A DNA stretch of 64,000 nt from Ornithodoros turicata (GCF_037126465.1 NC_088210.1:27057511-27121510); one strand, 5' to 3'. Positions 29,601-41,689 are shown, numbered from the stretch's first letter. Notes: generated by a model from the letters alone, not told the origin. Numbers and translations: made by a program.

Positions 29601-32600
29601 CCGTATTGCAGTTTTGTGACTGTTCGTCATATGTTTTCTCCACCCTATACCTCCTCTCACACACAGAGCCATAGTCATCGCATATGTCGAAGGCCCCCGA
29701 CCTATCGACCTAAAAGGCTTTTGCTTGGATCTTTCCCATGGGAGCCGTCACGGGGGCTGGGGTGGGGGGCGTTGCCTCCCCTGGCTTCCAGAAGCGTAGG
29801 GTTTCTGAGCCAAGACAATATGTAGTTGCAAGCCAGTTGACGCACCACCACCAAAAGCATTCTGTTCCTCCCCCACATCCCCTTCTGGGAAAGTCCTGGC
29901 GGCTCCCATGATCTATATACCGAATCTCTCGTTAGCTATGCGTGATCACCGCGCCTTTTTCACTGCACGCTATAGCACCGGCGGTTCCCGGTCTGAAACC
30001 AGCTCTGGTTCAGACAAAGTCGAACGTCACTGGTCCAGTCGAGGTCCAGTGGTGTGTCCCGCCGACAGAGACTCACTCAGAAAGTAAGCAAGAGAGACGC
30101 GCAGCAAAGAGTGAGAGGTCTACGCCTTCAAGCCCTAGCTCTCCAGGTATACGCGAATGCGGCAATAGAACTTGGTGCCTTTTTTTAATAATGAGCTTTT
30201 TCATTGAACGCAGTTCGTAGCGGATGCGCTACTCCACTAGAGGAGGTTGCGAGCCTATTTACGGCGGCAGAGACGATGCTTCCTTCGTCGTTTGAATCAC
30301 TGGGGGGAAGATCGAAACGAAAGACTTGCATCTCATTTGATATCAGCACGGCACCGTCCCCGACGCGCAAGAAACGCCCTCCATCGCGACACTGTATGTA
30401 CATCTAACACCTTTTCAGAATCTAGCGCAACAACAATGTTTACGAAACCCAGGTCCAGAGTTTCTCGAGACTTACGTGAAGGAAAGCGAAGTTTTGAACA
30501 GCATTGTATCGTGGAAACCTTCGTGAGTATAAATGCCACATGCGCTTGTGCAAAAAGACCGATGGGTAACTCTTGCAGCCGCTACGTCATCATTCAGGGT
30601 CACCTCATGTACGGCATAGTTCTCCTCAATGTTGCTGTTTCAATTATTCTCACGAGTCCTTCCAACACTTTCTTCTTCGAGTATGCAAATCGGTGAGCAA
30701 TATCTGGTCATACTCTTAAACAGACCGCAACTCGACCCTCATCAGAGCTGTTCCCCGAGGCCTGACTTGCGCTTCACAAATCAGCCTCTACTCGAAACGC
30801 TCCCAAAGCGGAGGAAATCCTTAGCGGTTTGCGCGGGTACCACACGGCAGCGCCGGTGCTTCTTGGAAGCCCAGTGGCCCCTCTGCTTGAGGAGCCACTC
30901 ACAAGAGGATCCCTTAAGAACACGGTCGACCGTATTCCTAAACAACCCCACTTAGGATTATTCCTAAACAACCCCGGCTCGACACCCCGCCTTTGTTCTA
31001 GTGAGTGGCGGAAAGAGGCTTGAAGAGTCATCAAAGGGATTGTAACACTTCATAGGTGTGGTCCATTACATCATAGACGCACATTGTACTGCACGCCAGA
31101 ATACTGAGGAAACAAGGATCATTGTTCTCCGTGTCGTGCTTAGCGAGACACAAGCCCTCGAACACACACCCGAGCGAAGCGCCGACGTCACAGATGTCAG
31201 AATTGCGTCCATTCAAATTGGCAACCATAAGCACGTGACTTCTCGTGCGCTGCCTCACTGGCGGCGGCGAGGGCTGCGATGTCAGAGCCGCATGAGTTTC
31301 GGTATTTGCGGTACCCATTTTCTCCGCTTCCATTTCATTTATTCGTTTCTATCATTACCCTCTTCGCAGTGAAATTTTCAGTGCAGGTTCACATCGGCAC
31401 AAAACTGTCTTTTACGTTTACTGGGATGACTTGTCGCAACCTTTTTAAGCTTCGAGGGTGCATCGACGCTACCGTGTAGTACTTGAGGAAAGCGCGATGA
31501 GCTTCTTCCGCTCCGCTCGGGGGGCCTTTCCAGTCAGCACCGGCCTCGAGTGGAGGTTTGAGGCTATGCTTGTTTAGCTCGGCCCTTAGACGTTACCTTA
31601 GCCTACTCTCGTTGCCTACTCTCGTTGCTTTGCCCCAGAACATTCAAGGGATCTGGTATCCACCGTGCGAAATGGCTGCTGTTGTCTGTCCCTACTGCCC
31701 TGTCAGCCATGGCTGCGGCCGTGCCCTGTCTGGATCGTCAGTTTCTATCCAATTTGTGAGTCCATTTGCTTCGTGTGTAAATCGAGTCATGTGGTAGCAT
31801 TTTTTTAAATCTCAGGTTAGAAACTAACGAAATAGAACGCGGACTATTTCAGTGACACGAAGCCAGGGCCAGAAGCAGAGAAAGAGATCCGCGACATTAT
31901 TGCTGACAACGTCGACATTATGGGGAAGATCAAGTAATGAATGTCCTCCTGATGCGTTCGGTTGTGCGATGAAAACTTTTACAGGGGACAGGAGAAGATA
32001 CCTCTGGCCTGCTTCGCAATATGGCTTCTACGCATCAGTACCATCTGGCGTCTTGTGACGGGGTTGGTTAACACGTACAGCTGCATTTTAGAAAGTTGAG
32101 CTAATATATATATATATATATATTTTATAGGGAATCGATGTTGCATTTACCGATCGACTTCACGATCGTCGTTATGTTGTTCCTTGTGCCAGCGTCTGCG
32201 AATGAAGTCAACGAAGAGACTGCGACTAAGATCATATGCAAATTGCCGTGGGGCACCATCATCCTGGCCGGTGGTATCTCCGGATTGAAGGCTGGATGGA
32301 GGGTGGGTGCATCGTAACGAAAGTAGTGTATATGGTTAAGCCCGTTATGTGGGTCAACGAGAATCGCTCTTCAGGAATTCGTAGCCAGCTACCAGGCGGG
32401 TGAGCCACAGTCCACTCTAATGAGGGAATTCCTGCGGACGTGCTTCGCCGGTTCCAGCCCCCTGCTCGCGCAGCTCTTCCTGATTTGCACCTCTTCTATT
32501 TTCACGGAATTCTTGAGCAGCTTTGGAACTGTCTCCTTTCTGCTACCTGTTGTCACTGATCTGGTAAGCCTGCTGCTATGTGTGATAAGTGAGCCATGCC

Positions 32601-33897
32601 ACGCGGTCCAAGAAGCGGGCGGAGAACGGGGATACAGTGAACCTCGTTAATATGACACCGATAATCTGACATACTGGCTTTATGACAGTCTAAGTCTACC
32701 TCGTTAGTATGACAATCAGCTTATCAGAGTATGACCAACATGTTCGTCAAACGTATAGGGTAAAACACAGGTATTATCTTCAGGTATTCTTCTTGCATAG
32801 TAGCCCCCACCCCCTCCCCCGGGAGAGGCTACCACCTTAAGCAGAGGGTGACAAGTGTTAAATTAGGGTGCCAATTTTTCCGGATCTCTCCTGATGTTGT
32901 TGACCTCTGAATTACTCATGGCACTTTCCGGACCGCCAAAGCACTGTAGTGCACGAAAAGACAGTGCCCACGGGACCCGGTCACACTGTGTCGCCAGTGT
33001 CATGTACACAAGAATGGCCGGAACGAAGCCATCTCTGCGGTCAGCGGAGGGGAAAAGTGCTCTAGGCGGGAACGGTGGTGGTCATATTGACCAGGGTTCA
33101 CTGTATATCGTTAGGGCCAGATGGCATCCTGAGCACACGGGTTGAGGGCACACCTGAGGCCATCGATCCTGTCCTACGTAAGCAGTGCTTCAGCGAGTGC
33201 TGGAGAACGCGACACTACTTACTGGCGCGAACTACTAGCACAGGCCTGGCATAGGCCTGTGCCTCTGCCAGTGGCCTCTGCGCAGTCCCACAATTTGAAC
33301 ACGGACTGTAGTACTCATCCATTTCTTATCCCTTGCTGTCCTGTCATTGCTTGCCTGTGATGAGCAATGCATCACCTCTGGCAGCTTCCTTCGTTTTTCC
33401 CGGGGCCGGCAGCTAAGGTTGACTAGTACCGGTGCACTGAAACGCATTTAAATAATGAAACCGCGTTTATTAACCTGTGCCACATTTTATTTGCACATAC
33501 CCACACATACGCGTTTGCAGAGCATGATTTATTCTCAGGCGCGCGATATCCCCTGTCACCCGATGTACCTGGAAGTTCCATTGACGCTGGCGGCATCGAC
33601 GACTCTAATTCTACCGACGTCCAGCATAGCTATGGCACTTCTCTACGACAGCGACTCCATTGGGCTCTCGCAAACGGTACGACGCGTTTTTCTTGACGCT
33701 GACGCTGACACGCGCTAGCGTTTTTGCAGGTGGTGCCAGGTCTTATCATAAAGGCAACGACGGCGGTGGTCATCGCCTTAACCACCAACCTTATTGGAGG
33801 GTTCCTCTTCCAGTGGAATCATCCCATAGAAAATAACGCAACAACGTTTGAAAACAATACTTCACTGCTGGACTCCACTGCGCCTCGCCATATGTAA
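26630..33897 (+). CDS. Divergent SLC13-like (divalent anion:sodium symporter superfamily) membrane protein
   Basis: SLC13 proteins carry di/tricarboxylates or sulfate with sodium across plasma membranes. Exons: 26630-26758, 27739-27885, 27943-28681, 28738-28881, 29976-30146, 30214-30393, 30453-30522, 30579-30692, 31639-31755, 31853-31933, 32131-32302, 32375-32563, 33521-33676, 33730-33897. All are GT-AG and in phase, giving 858 aa (family about 550-620). Family resemblance: TM1 (LLSLVLYLIGVSVP), the LR-VGAR helix pair near 125-160, KLPWGTIILAGG (~665-677, family PWxxxLLxGGG), FTEFLSS (~735), MYLEVPLTLAASTTLILP (~765-785) and the last helix VVPGLIIKATTAVVIALTTNLIG. Residues ~175-525 form a long polar insert. 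The SNT motifs and the late PPNAIV motif are all replaced. An extra exon in 28882-29975 is possible; the 30394-30452 intron was chosen over a 32-bp alternative. Family membership is well supported, transport activity is not. Confidence 0.8.
27195..27695. mobile_element. Inverted-repeat element in intron 1 of the SLC13-like gene
   Basis: Left end GGAGTTTCAGAATAGCG and right end CGCTGTTCTAAAACTCC are inverted. The body is GC-rich (GCGTGCGCGAGAAATAGCG, TGCGCATGCCC) with a TATATAAGC stretch near the right end. No clear target duplication and no coding capacity. Confidence 0.55.
28882..29975. other. Long intron of the SLC13-like gene with GC-rich repeat
   Basis: The blocks ACGTTCACACTACATCA (29070) and ACGTTCACACTACGTCAGTG (29244) are repeated, flanking a segment with CGCGGACGCCGCGG. 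This may be transposon-derived. A further cassette exon cannot be excluded, because flanking exons share the same phase. Confidence 0.4.
30693..31638. other. Intron of the SLC13-like gene
   Basis: No exon recognised. Two tandem TATTCCTAAACAACCCC-like units occur near 30933-30975. Short ORFs here have no support. Confidence 0.4.
32564..33520. other. Longest 3' intron of the SLC13-like gene
   Basis: Lies between the TEF-motif exon and the next TM exon. Composition is mixed, with GAACCTCGTTAATATGAC and ACCTCGTTAGTATGAC near-duplicates at 32640-32715. No coding exon or known element recognised. Confidence 0.4.
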
Positions 33898-35972
33898 TCC
33901 GATTTCATTTATTGTGTCGACGAATATTTTAAGGTGCGAAACATGATTGCTGAAATATATATTGAGTTCTGCGATGTTAACATTGCCAGTTTTCTATATA
34001 TCTTTCTCAAAAGTGGTTAGGAACGCTATACGGCTCATTACCGTTGCCAAGCCGTGGACGAAAGTGGACTCTCCTATTGGATTGACGAGTGCAACGAGGT
34101 CACTGGCATGACTGCATTGCGTGGCTGCGTTGCTCAAGGGATGGACGGGTGTCAATCTCAATAGCTTTGGCTGTGCTCCGAGCACGCGCTCGCTGCTCGC
34201 GCGGGAAACGCTCGTATCGTGCTCTCGAGATATCAGTTTGAACGCATTTCGGAGAAACAGGGAAACCGCGATAGTGTTTTTATCTTTGCGATGGACGAGA
34301 TATGGATGGGAATAAACGGACATTGGGCGCCAGACGAACGCCTGAATGCGTGACCCACTGTAACGTAATCCCTTGCGTTCTGTTTGGCTTTTTGTGGGCT
34401 ATTGCGGTGCCTGAGATAAGCTTCCTTTTGATGAACTCTAACCTCGCACCCGACTACAGGCCTTGGTCTACAACCTTTGGTCTACAACTTCCCGGATTCG
34501 TCCCAGGTTTGACAGGTAAGATGGGGATAAGACCAAGAAGACCAATTAGAGAAAGCATGCTATAGCTCAGGTATGCGAGATGTCTCAGCGTGCAGCTGTA
34601 CACTTTTTTTCTGCAGAGCTTATCACTTAGTTTGCATTTTGCTACTATATTAGTGCTCAAAGCAATAGAGATCATCACATAGGCGAATAATTTTCGCTAA
34701 TATTTATGAATACATCGAGTTTACTCTGCAATGCGCCGCTGCTCCTGCCTGTGCGTGTCCTGTCTGTCTGGTGACTCTTGTATGATGCGTGTTGGTGCAA
34801 TGACTACGTTCTTGTCAACGACTACGCAATGACTACGTTCCAGTGAATCAGGTGACCGTGCACCGCTTCCACCACAGGACGTTTATCTCGACCCCATGCA
34901 ACGTTTCTTGCGAAAACAATTACGGTCGCCATCACTTGTATGGTGACGCTGAACGTCCAGTACGTCCCATTGACCACGAATGTCATGCTCCAGTTGAAGG
35001 ACGTGACCCGACATGCCCCTTTCCATCCAGATGGCGCCTTTAAAAGTGGACGCAAAACCCATTATATTGGTAGGTCGTCAGGGAATATCCTATTCAATCT
35101 AATCCAATCCAGTTTCCCGAAAATGTCGGCACCGAGTGCATACAGGGAATATACAGCTTGGATATTTTGGGATTAATAGCGAACTGTATTTTGGATCGTG
35201 ATTGCCCAGAGAGCCCAAAAGGTGGGTGGAGGTTCAGGTATAGGCAGCTTCCATTAATGGCCAGACTCCCTTTGGCATACACGGCACTGATGGTGCTGGG
35301 GTGCCCGTAGCGCCGTATAGCGGCTGTAGCATATGCCAGCAGTCACCGCCTTCGGCCATATCTATCTACAATGACTGAAGCTACGCAAGTGAACCAACTG
35401 GCCAAGTCAGATACGCTGTCTGCTTTGCGCAAATAGAACCAGGTCATGGAAGGTCCCACGAAGGAAAAATGATCAGCTTGCAAGGGCCCAACAACAAAGA
35501 AAGAGGGAGCTCTTTTGTGTAGGGGGAGCTGTTCTCCCTATTCATACGGTTAATGTCTGACGACGTGTACGGTAGCCAAGGTTGTTGCACCTGTCGAAAG
35601 GACCGAAGTGAGAGCAGTGAACGTGGTGCATCGATCCCTTCGGTTGTTGTCCAGAAGCTGGATGCGGTCCGTCAATCCTAACAAAGTTACCCCGCCTCGC
35701 AGGAAAGCTGCAGCGTCACCAGGTGCCGTTTATAGGGCTCCCATAGTTTCGGTGTCGGCGCACTACTTGCCTCGACGTAATTATGTCGCTAGGTATTGCA
35801 ACCAGCAGGAACAAGCGCAGGGCGGGGCTTAAACGTGCTGTTCTTAAGCTGAACATGAGCGTAGGAGTGAATAAATAGTAAGTTGTACAATCTTTGTTGT
35901 CCAATCGGTATCGATCCAGGCTTGCAATTTCGACCAAGCGAACAAGGATAGTTTACAACGAGAGTGTGCTTG
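33898..35972. other. Intergenic, downstream of the SLC13-like gene
   Basis: No gene recognised. The 3' UTR of the SLC13-like gene presumably starts here; AATAAA occurs near 34312. A run of ACGACTACGCAATGACTACG repeats lies near 34800-34840. Confidence 0.4.
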
Positions 35973-36170
35973 CCGTCCTCGGTAGCTCAGTCGGTAACGT
36001 GTTGGACTGCTAGGCTCAAGATAGCGGGTTTGATCCCGGCTAAGGACGGTAGCAATGTGGGGGAGGTGAACATTGCTTCCAGTGCCGTGTGTAGGTGATA
36101 TTGAGCGCACGTCAAAAGAACCACAGGTGGTCGAAATTATCCGCACTGCTACCCTGCGGCACGTGCAGGG
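35973..36170 (+). mobile_element. tRNA-derived SINE with intact cloverleaf-like head
   Basis: Positions 35973-36049 can form a tRNA-like head: acceptor arms CCGTCCT/AGGACGG, an A-box-like TAGCTCAGTCGGTAAC, a T-arm GCGGGTTTGATCCCGGC and a possible GCT anticodon loop. The tail holds GCGCACGTCAAAAGAACC and ACAGGTGGTCGAAATTATCC, which resemble the body of an abundant tick SINE (recalled, not searched). Body plus head argues for a SINE rather than a functional tRNA gene. Confidence 0.75.
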
Positions 36171-37949
36171 TCACCTTACGTGTAAACCTACTCCCAATTT
36201 GATTTTTGGCAGCGCGCTTTTTCCCACTGCAGAGCTGACATATTCCAGTCTCAAACCCAAAAGTGGAAGCAGTGCCTTCCGTTTCCAGGTTCTTAAAACG
36301 CAGGTTCCATTCATATGCAGTGCATATAGCTACAGTAACATAGCTCTCAGGTTGTTATGCAACCGTAGGCGGACTGATGACGAAAGGACCAGCAAGCTCC
36401 TGACGCACTGGTATAAGAACATCTAGGCGGTTGATTTGATTTGACGTAGAAATCTGTACATACACCATGCGTACATGAGTACGACGATCATATGTGTCTT
36501 TATTGATCGTTTCTTGGTCTTTAAAGTTTGTACATCTCATGTTCTGATGTCATTCACCTGCATATAACGCACACACATTTTAACATTGCTGGCTCCAGAC
36601 GCGCATGCTCTTGACGTGCTGATATCTCACCTTTTGCGCCACGCTGCCTTTTACACATCTTTCTCTAGAGGCTTCGTACAGCATGTACTATATTAGCTGA
36701 TCGGAATCAATGCTTTTGGCTCAAATAATCATTGTCATCACCTTTGTGCGTTGTGCAAGCGCATAGGCAATATGGAATGGCGCGATTATTTGTTTGCTTT
36801 TTCAATTTATTTTTTTACGAGGGGGATTTATTGGCAGAAAAAAAAAAGAAAAATTGGGAGTGGGGTTCGACATTGACGCAGCACGTAGAGCACAGTACCG
36901 CAATTTTCGGTGTATAACACGCACCCATTGATTGCAACGGGGTTTTGACCCGTCGCCACCCTGCGTCATTACTGGCGGTCCTATGCGGAAATGAATCGAT
37001 GTATAGCATGCACTCATAGATAACATTCACGGCCTATTATTCCAACTTTTTTTTTCGTGTATGACACGCGTGTTATACACCGCAAATTACGTCATTCATT
37101 ATTGATTTTATAAATTTCATCAGGCATTTATATCGGTTTATGTGCGTTAAACGTGCTCGTGCGCGGAAACATACAAGACAGGTACGATGGAGTTGTAGAA
37201 ACGCTTTGTGGAGGCCTATGGTATCCAGAAAGGTGAAGAGAGCTTTGAGGGCAGAGTGGTGGTGGGCTGGATGTGGCCAGGGACCAAGCAATTTTGTGTG
37301 AGAGAGGGGGAAGGGGCTCATTATTTCATTCCCCGCATCACCACCAGCAATGGAGTAGAGTCTCGCCTCTGGCAATGAAACTCCTCATTCATCATCTCGC
37401 AATAAAGTTGTTGTTGTTGTTCTTCCGACGCCTTTTCCCCGCTTCTTGCCCACCACAGCAAAATATAGCCTCGAACCAGTCCTCTCGTGACGTCACATGT
37501 TTGTAAACAGAGGGTCATCTACAACAGGTGAACCCTAATGGAATGAGGGTAGCATATAGCGTAACCTAGGAAAGATGCCTTTGCCAAGGTACCAGCCGTT
37601 TGTGCGTCTGTAGTAAAGGAATAGCGGAAGGCGGAGCACCCATTACGACGGCGTAATCACGCGAGCTATGACAATCTCGTGATCGGAACCGTTTTTAGAT
37701 CAGATGATAGGGCACACGATTGCGACCATATTACCTGCGGCTTTCGTGTGCCTATTCCGACAGTGATTAGAAAGATGGTCATTGTGGACTAGACGGTCAT
37801 GTTCTGTGAGGACATTGAGGGGTCTTCCTGCTTGCCACACGGATCAAGTCAGGACAGCAGACATAAAAGAGGCGCAACTTATCTAGCTACCAAAAGGTGA
37901 CATTCCGCGTTCTGTTCATCTGTGCCTTAGATTAGAAAGCTTTTGAGGA
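36171..37949. other. Intergenic, no gene recognised
   Basis: Contains A-rich runs near 36837-36855 and ORFs below 105 codons without domain features. GTGTATAACACGCACCC (36910) and GTGTATGACACGCGTGTTAT (37058) are similar and may bound a degraded repeat. Confidence 0.4.
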
Positions 37950-38130
37950 GTGCGCTCAAATAACCTAACTTCACCGCGTAGCACACTGATAAGCAGCCAC
38001 CATTAATGCAGAATGATATCGTTCTATTTCCTGATTGGTCGAAAATAGTCAACGGACGCCTTTTGGTATCAATATCGACACATGTGAAGTGATACAGAAC
38101 GGCGTACCCTTCCGGTTTTCAAGAACGGAG
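37950..38130. mobile_element. Degraded relative of the CACTCT foldback MITE
   Basis: Retains ACTTCACCGCGTAGCACACT, CAGAATGATATCGTTCT, CTGATTGGTCGAAAAT and a GGCGTAC block on the right. Both arms are diverged and the termini are not clear. Confidence 0.5.
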
Positions 38131-38184
38131 AACGAGAACAGAGAGAGCGGTTGGTTCTTGAGCGTTTTATACTCCTGTCAACAT

Positions 38185-38375
38185 GGGCAGTCTTCAATCA
38201 CCATTCAAACCAAAGGTCATTGAACGTGCGTGTAGCGCCACCGAGCGTCTAACATGTCAACCTGTCAGGGAGCATTGGATCCAATTGCTACTTGACAAGT
38301 TGAGACGTTACACGCTTGATGGCGCTACGCGCATGTTCAATGACCATTGGGTTCAATGACAATTGAAGACTGCCC
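38185..38375. mobile_element. Palindromic MITE with GGGCAGTCTTCAAT ends
   Basis: Left arm GGGCAGTCTTCAAT..GGTCATTGAACGTGCGTGTAG is mirrored on the right by CTACGCGCATGTTCAATGACC..ATTGAAGACTGCCC. The central 20-30 bases are unpaired. The exact target duplication is not clear. Confidence 0.75.
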
Positions 38376-39939
38376 CTGAGACAGGGGCATTATAGACTCA
38401 CTTCACTGCGTGACGTCATAGCGATGCGGACGCGGTGGCGCTGCTGTCCTGTTCGGTGGGCAAAAATCGCGCGATCATCGCGTCACCTGGTGTTCTCGGT
38501 CGTTATTAAACGCATGCTGCAAAGCGCTGTGGCTATTAGACGTGCTACCCGGTACAGAAAGGCCAAATCTGCCGTACATATCGTGCAGCTTCCTACTCCC
38601 CTTTTGCTCACCAACGACGTCTGCTCTATGCGCCCTCTTGTGTACAAATAGAAGTGGGTCTATTCTGTTTTGAGAGTACGGGCATCCAACCAGCACGTCC
38701 CGCGGTAACGTTCCCGTGTGGCCTCCGTGTCCACTAATTTCCTGTATTCCATACACAACTTCAACCAGCACGGAACATTCTCTCTTGCCTAACAACCCAG
38801 GCTGCACGCGTGCCCTTGACACAAAATGCCAAGGAGGACACGGCGCTTTTACAACGCGTGTCGGAAGACCATTGTCTCGTCGTACGCATATTGACAGCCG
38901 TGGCTGCGTCGCAGCCCCGTTAGCATACGGTTCGGTAGTTCGTAGTTAAATAAATATATCAACATCCGAGGCAGCATCAACAGGCAACAATGCACACTGC
39001 GCGTAAACAGCTCCGCTTGTGTGTACACTATACTATGTATATATGGATGACTAGCAGCCTTTATACAATGTGTCTGTATAATATATTCAATCTTGTTGCT
39101 TCAAAATATCTGTGCGTGTATCACAGACTGCTGAGAACCCTGAGGAGAGGCACTTCGTCTATCAAAAGGTATGCGTTATGGCTTATCGGATGGCCAGAGA
39201 GTCAATAGCACATTACATAGAACGACATCTTTGCTTTCTTTCCGCGTTGACATAAAAAGAACAAAGGCGGTATATTACATTTGCGTTGAAAAATGGGACG
39301 ATTCGGCGCGTGTAAGAACATCATCATCTGTATGTATATTACGGGTCCTGTCCGGGACGTTGACTTTACGACGAAACGTTAATTTTGAACGTTTGTTTCC
39401 TGCACGTTGCGTAAAGCCAGTGCGCTTTGTCGCTATAACACATCTCCTGGGTGTTGGTCTACATTTAATACATCAGTAGGAAGGTTTCTCGCCTTACTAT
39501 AGCTAGTTACAACCTGACAACCTGCATCATTTTTACGCGTTCGTTACTAAATGGAATCTTGGATGGGCATACTTCTGTTATATATGGTTCATAAAAAGTT
39601 AAAAGTCCCCCGGAACATTACGTATGACCGTATATGCGACGAAGGGTTCGTGGGCACGTAGATGATATAATGATTGATGCATTTTCTATAGTTTCACCAT
39701 GGCCGGATAAATAGTCGCGCAGCGTGATCGCACATTTATATTTATGTACCTCCCATGATATGGAGATACAATTTAAAGAATATATTGGTAGATGTACAGT
39801 ATTAAAGACCTCACGGGTACTGTTTTCGTTACGGTGACATAAATATGGCACCCTGTTGATAAGAAGGCATAATCATTTTAAGTGACCAGGAGTGGTCAGA
39901 AAAGCTCACCAAAATGTGTTCAGTATATTATCTGCCCTA
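38376..39939. other. Intergenic, no gene recognised
   Basis: Short ORFs only. No transposon termini or RNA gene recognised. Confidence 0.4.
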
Positions 39940-40187
39940 CACTCTAAAAACTGAACTTCACCGCATAGCACGCTCTGCGCCAACCATTGCCACGAATGAT
40001 TGGGTTATCGCTTCTGATTCGAGGAGAGAGAGAGGCGTACGCCTTTTTGTGTCAATTATCATATATCCAAATTGACACAAAAAGGCGTACGCCTCCCTCT
40101 CTTCTCGAATCAGAAGCGATAACCGTATCATTCGTGGCAATGGTTGGCGCAGAGCGTGCTATGCGGTGAAGTTCAGTTTTTAGAGTG
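39940..40187. mobile_element. CACTCT foldback MITE, copy A
   Basis: Near-perfect palindrome of ~115-bp arms: CACTCTAAAAACTGAACTTC mirrored by GAAGTTCAGTTTTTAGAGTG. TA is present on both sides. The loop is only a few bases around ATCATATATCC. This copy belongs to a variant with GCCAACCATTGCCACGAATG in the arm. Followed immediately by copy B. Confidence 0.9.
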
Positions 40188-40189
40188 TA

Positions 40190-40438
40190 CACTCTTAAAA
40201 ATGAACTTCACCGCACAGCACGCTCCTAGCCAACCATCATCTCGAATGATATCGTTATCTGCCCTGATTTGTTGAAAACGGGAGGCGTACGCCTTTTCTG
40301 TGACAATTATGAACAGCATAAGTGTCACAAAAAAGGCATACGCCTCCCGTTTGCAACAAATCAGGGCAGATAACGATATCATTCGAGATGATGGTTGGCG
40401 AGGAGCCTGCTATGCGGTGAAGTTCATTTTTAAGAGTG
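40190..40438. mobile_element. CACTCT foldback MITE, copy B
   Basis: Starts CACTCTTAAAAATGAACTTC and ends GAAGTTCATTTTTAAGAGTG with TA on both sides. The left TA is shared with copy A. Arms include GCACGCTCCTAGCCAACCAT and GATATCGTTATCTGCCCTGA. Confidence 0.92.
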
Positions 40439-40695
40439 TATATGGTTCTGATGCTGTGTGTTTTACCGGGAAGGTTAACATCCTTAAATTTTCATAAATT
40501 ATTCCTAAATCGTTATGGACCAGCAGTGGGAAGTTAGAAACGATACCAGTGTATTACCAACCAAGGTTGAATGTCAATGGGCTTCTAAGCCATAATAGAT
40601 TGGACGGTAGAGCTAATTATAGTGACCACTTAACATGTTTAGCGTGTTATGTCATGGTGATTACGAGAGCGTTACACTGGTCCTTTGCACACACA

Positions 40696-40943
40696 CATTC
40701 TTAAAAATGAACTTCACCGCATGGCACGCTCCTAGCCAACCATCATCTCAAATGATATCGTTATCTGCCCTGATTGGTTGAAAACTGGAGGCTTACGCCT
40801 TTTTTGTGAAATCATGAACAGCATGAGTGTCACAAAAAAGGCGTACGCCTCCCGTTTTCCACAAATCACGGCAGATAACGATATCATTCGAGATGATGGT
40901 TGGCTAGGAGCGTGCTATGTGGTGAAGTTCATTTTTAAGAGTG
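40696..40943. mobile_element. CACTCT foldback MITE, copy C
   Basis: Same arms as copy B with a few substitutions, starting CATTCTTAAAAATGAAC and ending TTTTTAAGAGTG. Flanks read CA on both sides instead of TA, so the target dinucleotide has mutated or differs. Confidence 0.88.
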
Positions 40944-41689
40944 CATGGCTTATCCCGTTGGGATTTCACTGTTCAACTCCAAGAGTTTCGCTGCCTCAGG
41001 ACTTTCGGTTGGCCGGCCGGGACGGTACAGGGTACAGAAAATGGGGCTGTGTCGTATGATTGTGAAAATAAGGCCCTTATCTCGTTTGTCGCGATAGCTT
41101 TGTGCCACGTTGTTGATTTCTAGGGTCCACCTAGTAGCAAGCATGACAGTTAAAAAAAAAAAAAACACCACAATGATCATCATCTTGGCCAACACTTGCA
41201 CAAACTCTTGAGGCATTAGAATAAGCGAAGAACAATTCCCTCTGAGAATTGGGGCTTATATGTCGTAGAGTCCCGTAATACTTCAAGCAGCCTCGATGCT
41301 GGTACTGTATTTAAAAAAATAATAACATCTGATGCAGTTTGGACGCACACAACGCAGGGAAACATCCCACATCATCATTATCATCCATTCATCTATGTTG
41401 TTGTTGTTGTTGTTGTTAGACGCACACACGCTATTGAAACAGCGCGCGCAAAGTATGATTAAATGATGAGAGGAACGGATGAATAGTTGTAGTGCAGAAG
41501 CAACAGCGAAAACTATGTATGAGAAACAACTCGCGGGTGTTGCACCAAGCAGGCAGGACTAAAGATGGAGTAATACCGTTTCAGGCTGAGACATTTCAAT
41601 GATACCCGAAAATAATTTCCTGAATTAATAACTTCGTATTGATTTTATAATATTCTTTTTTTTTTTTTCGCGTAACATCACTCGTGTGG

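Noticed and set aside
30394..30425. 32-bp intron between exons 6 and 7 of the SLC13-like gene
   Set aside because: Far below the 53-67 bp seen for the other short introns; the next in-phase acceptor (AACCCAG, 30452) gives 59 bp and was used.
35973..36049. Functional tRNA-Ser(GCT) gene
   Set aside because: The position-8 base and D-arm fit poorly, the long variable arm expected for tRNA-Ser is missing, and SINE body sequence follows directly.
36073..36426. 117-codon ORF as a gene
   Set aside because: It starts inside the SINE body and has no recognisable domain.
39940..40497. ORFs of 60-70 codons on both strands with recurring peptides, as a possible gene family
   Set aside because: They fall exactly within the palindromic MITE copies; both strands read similarly because the arms are inverted repeats. 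The same peptides recur at 46622, 60174 and 60467 for that reason.
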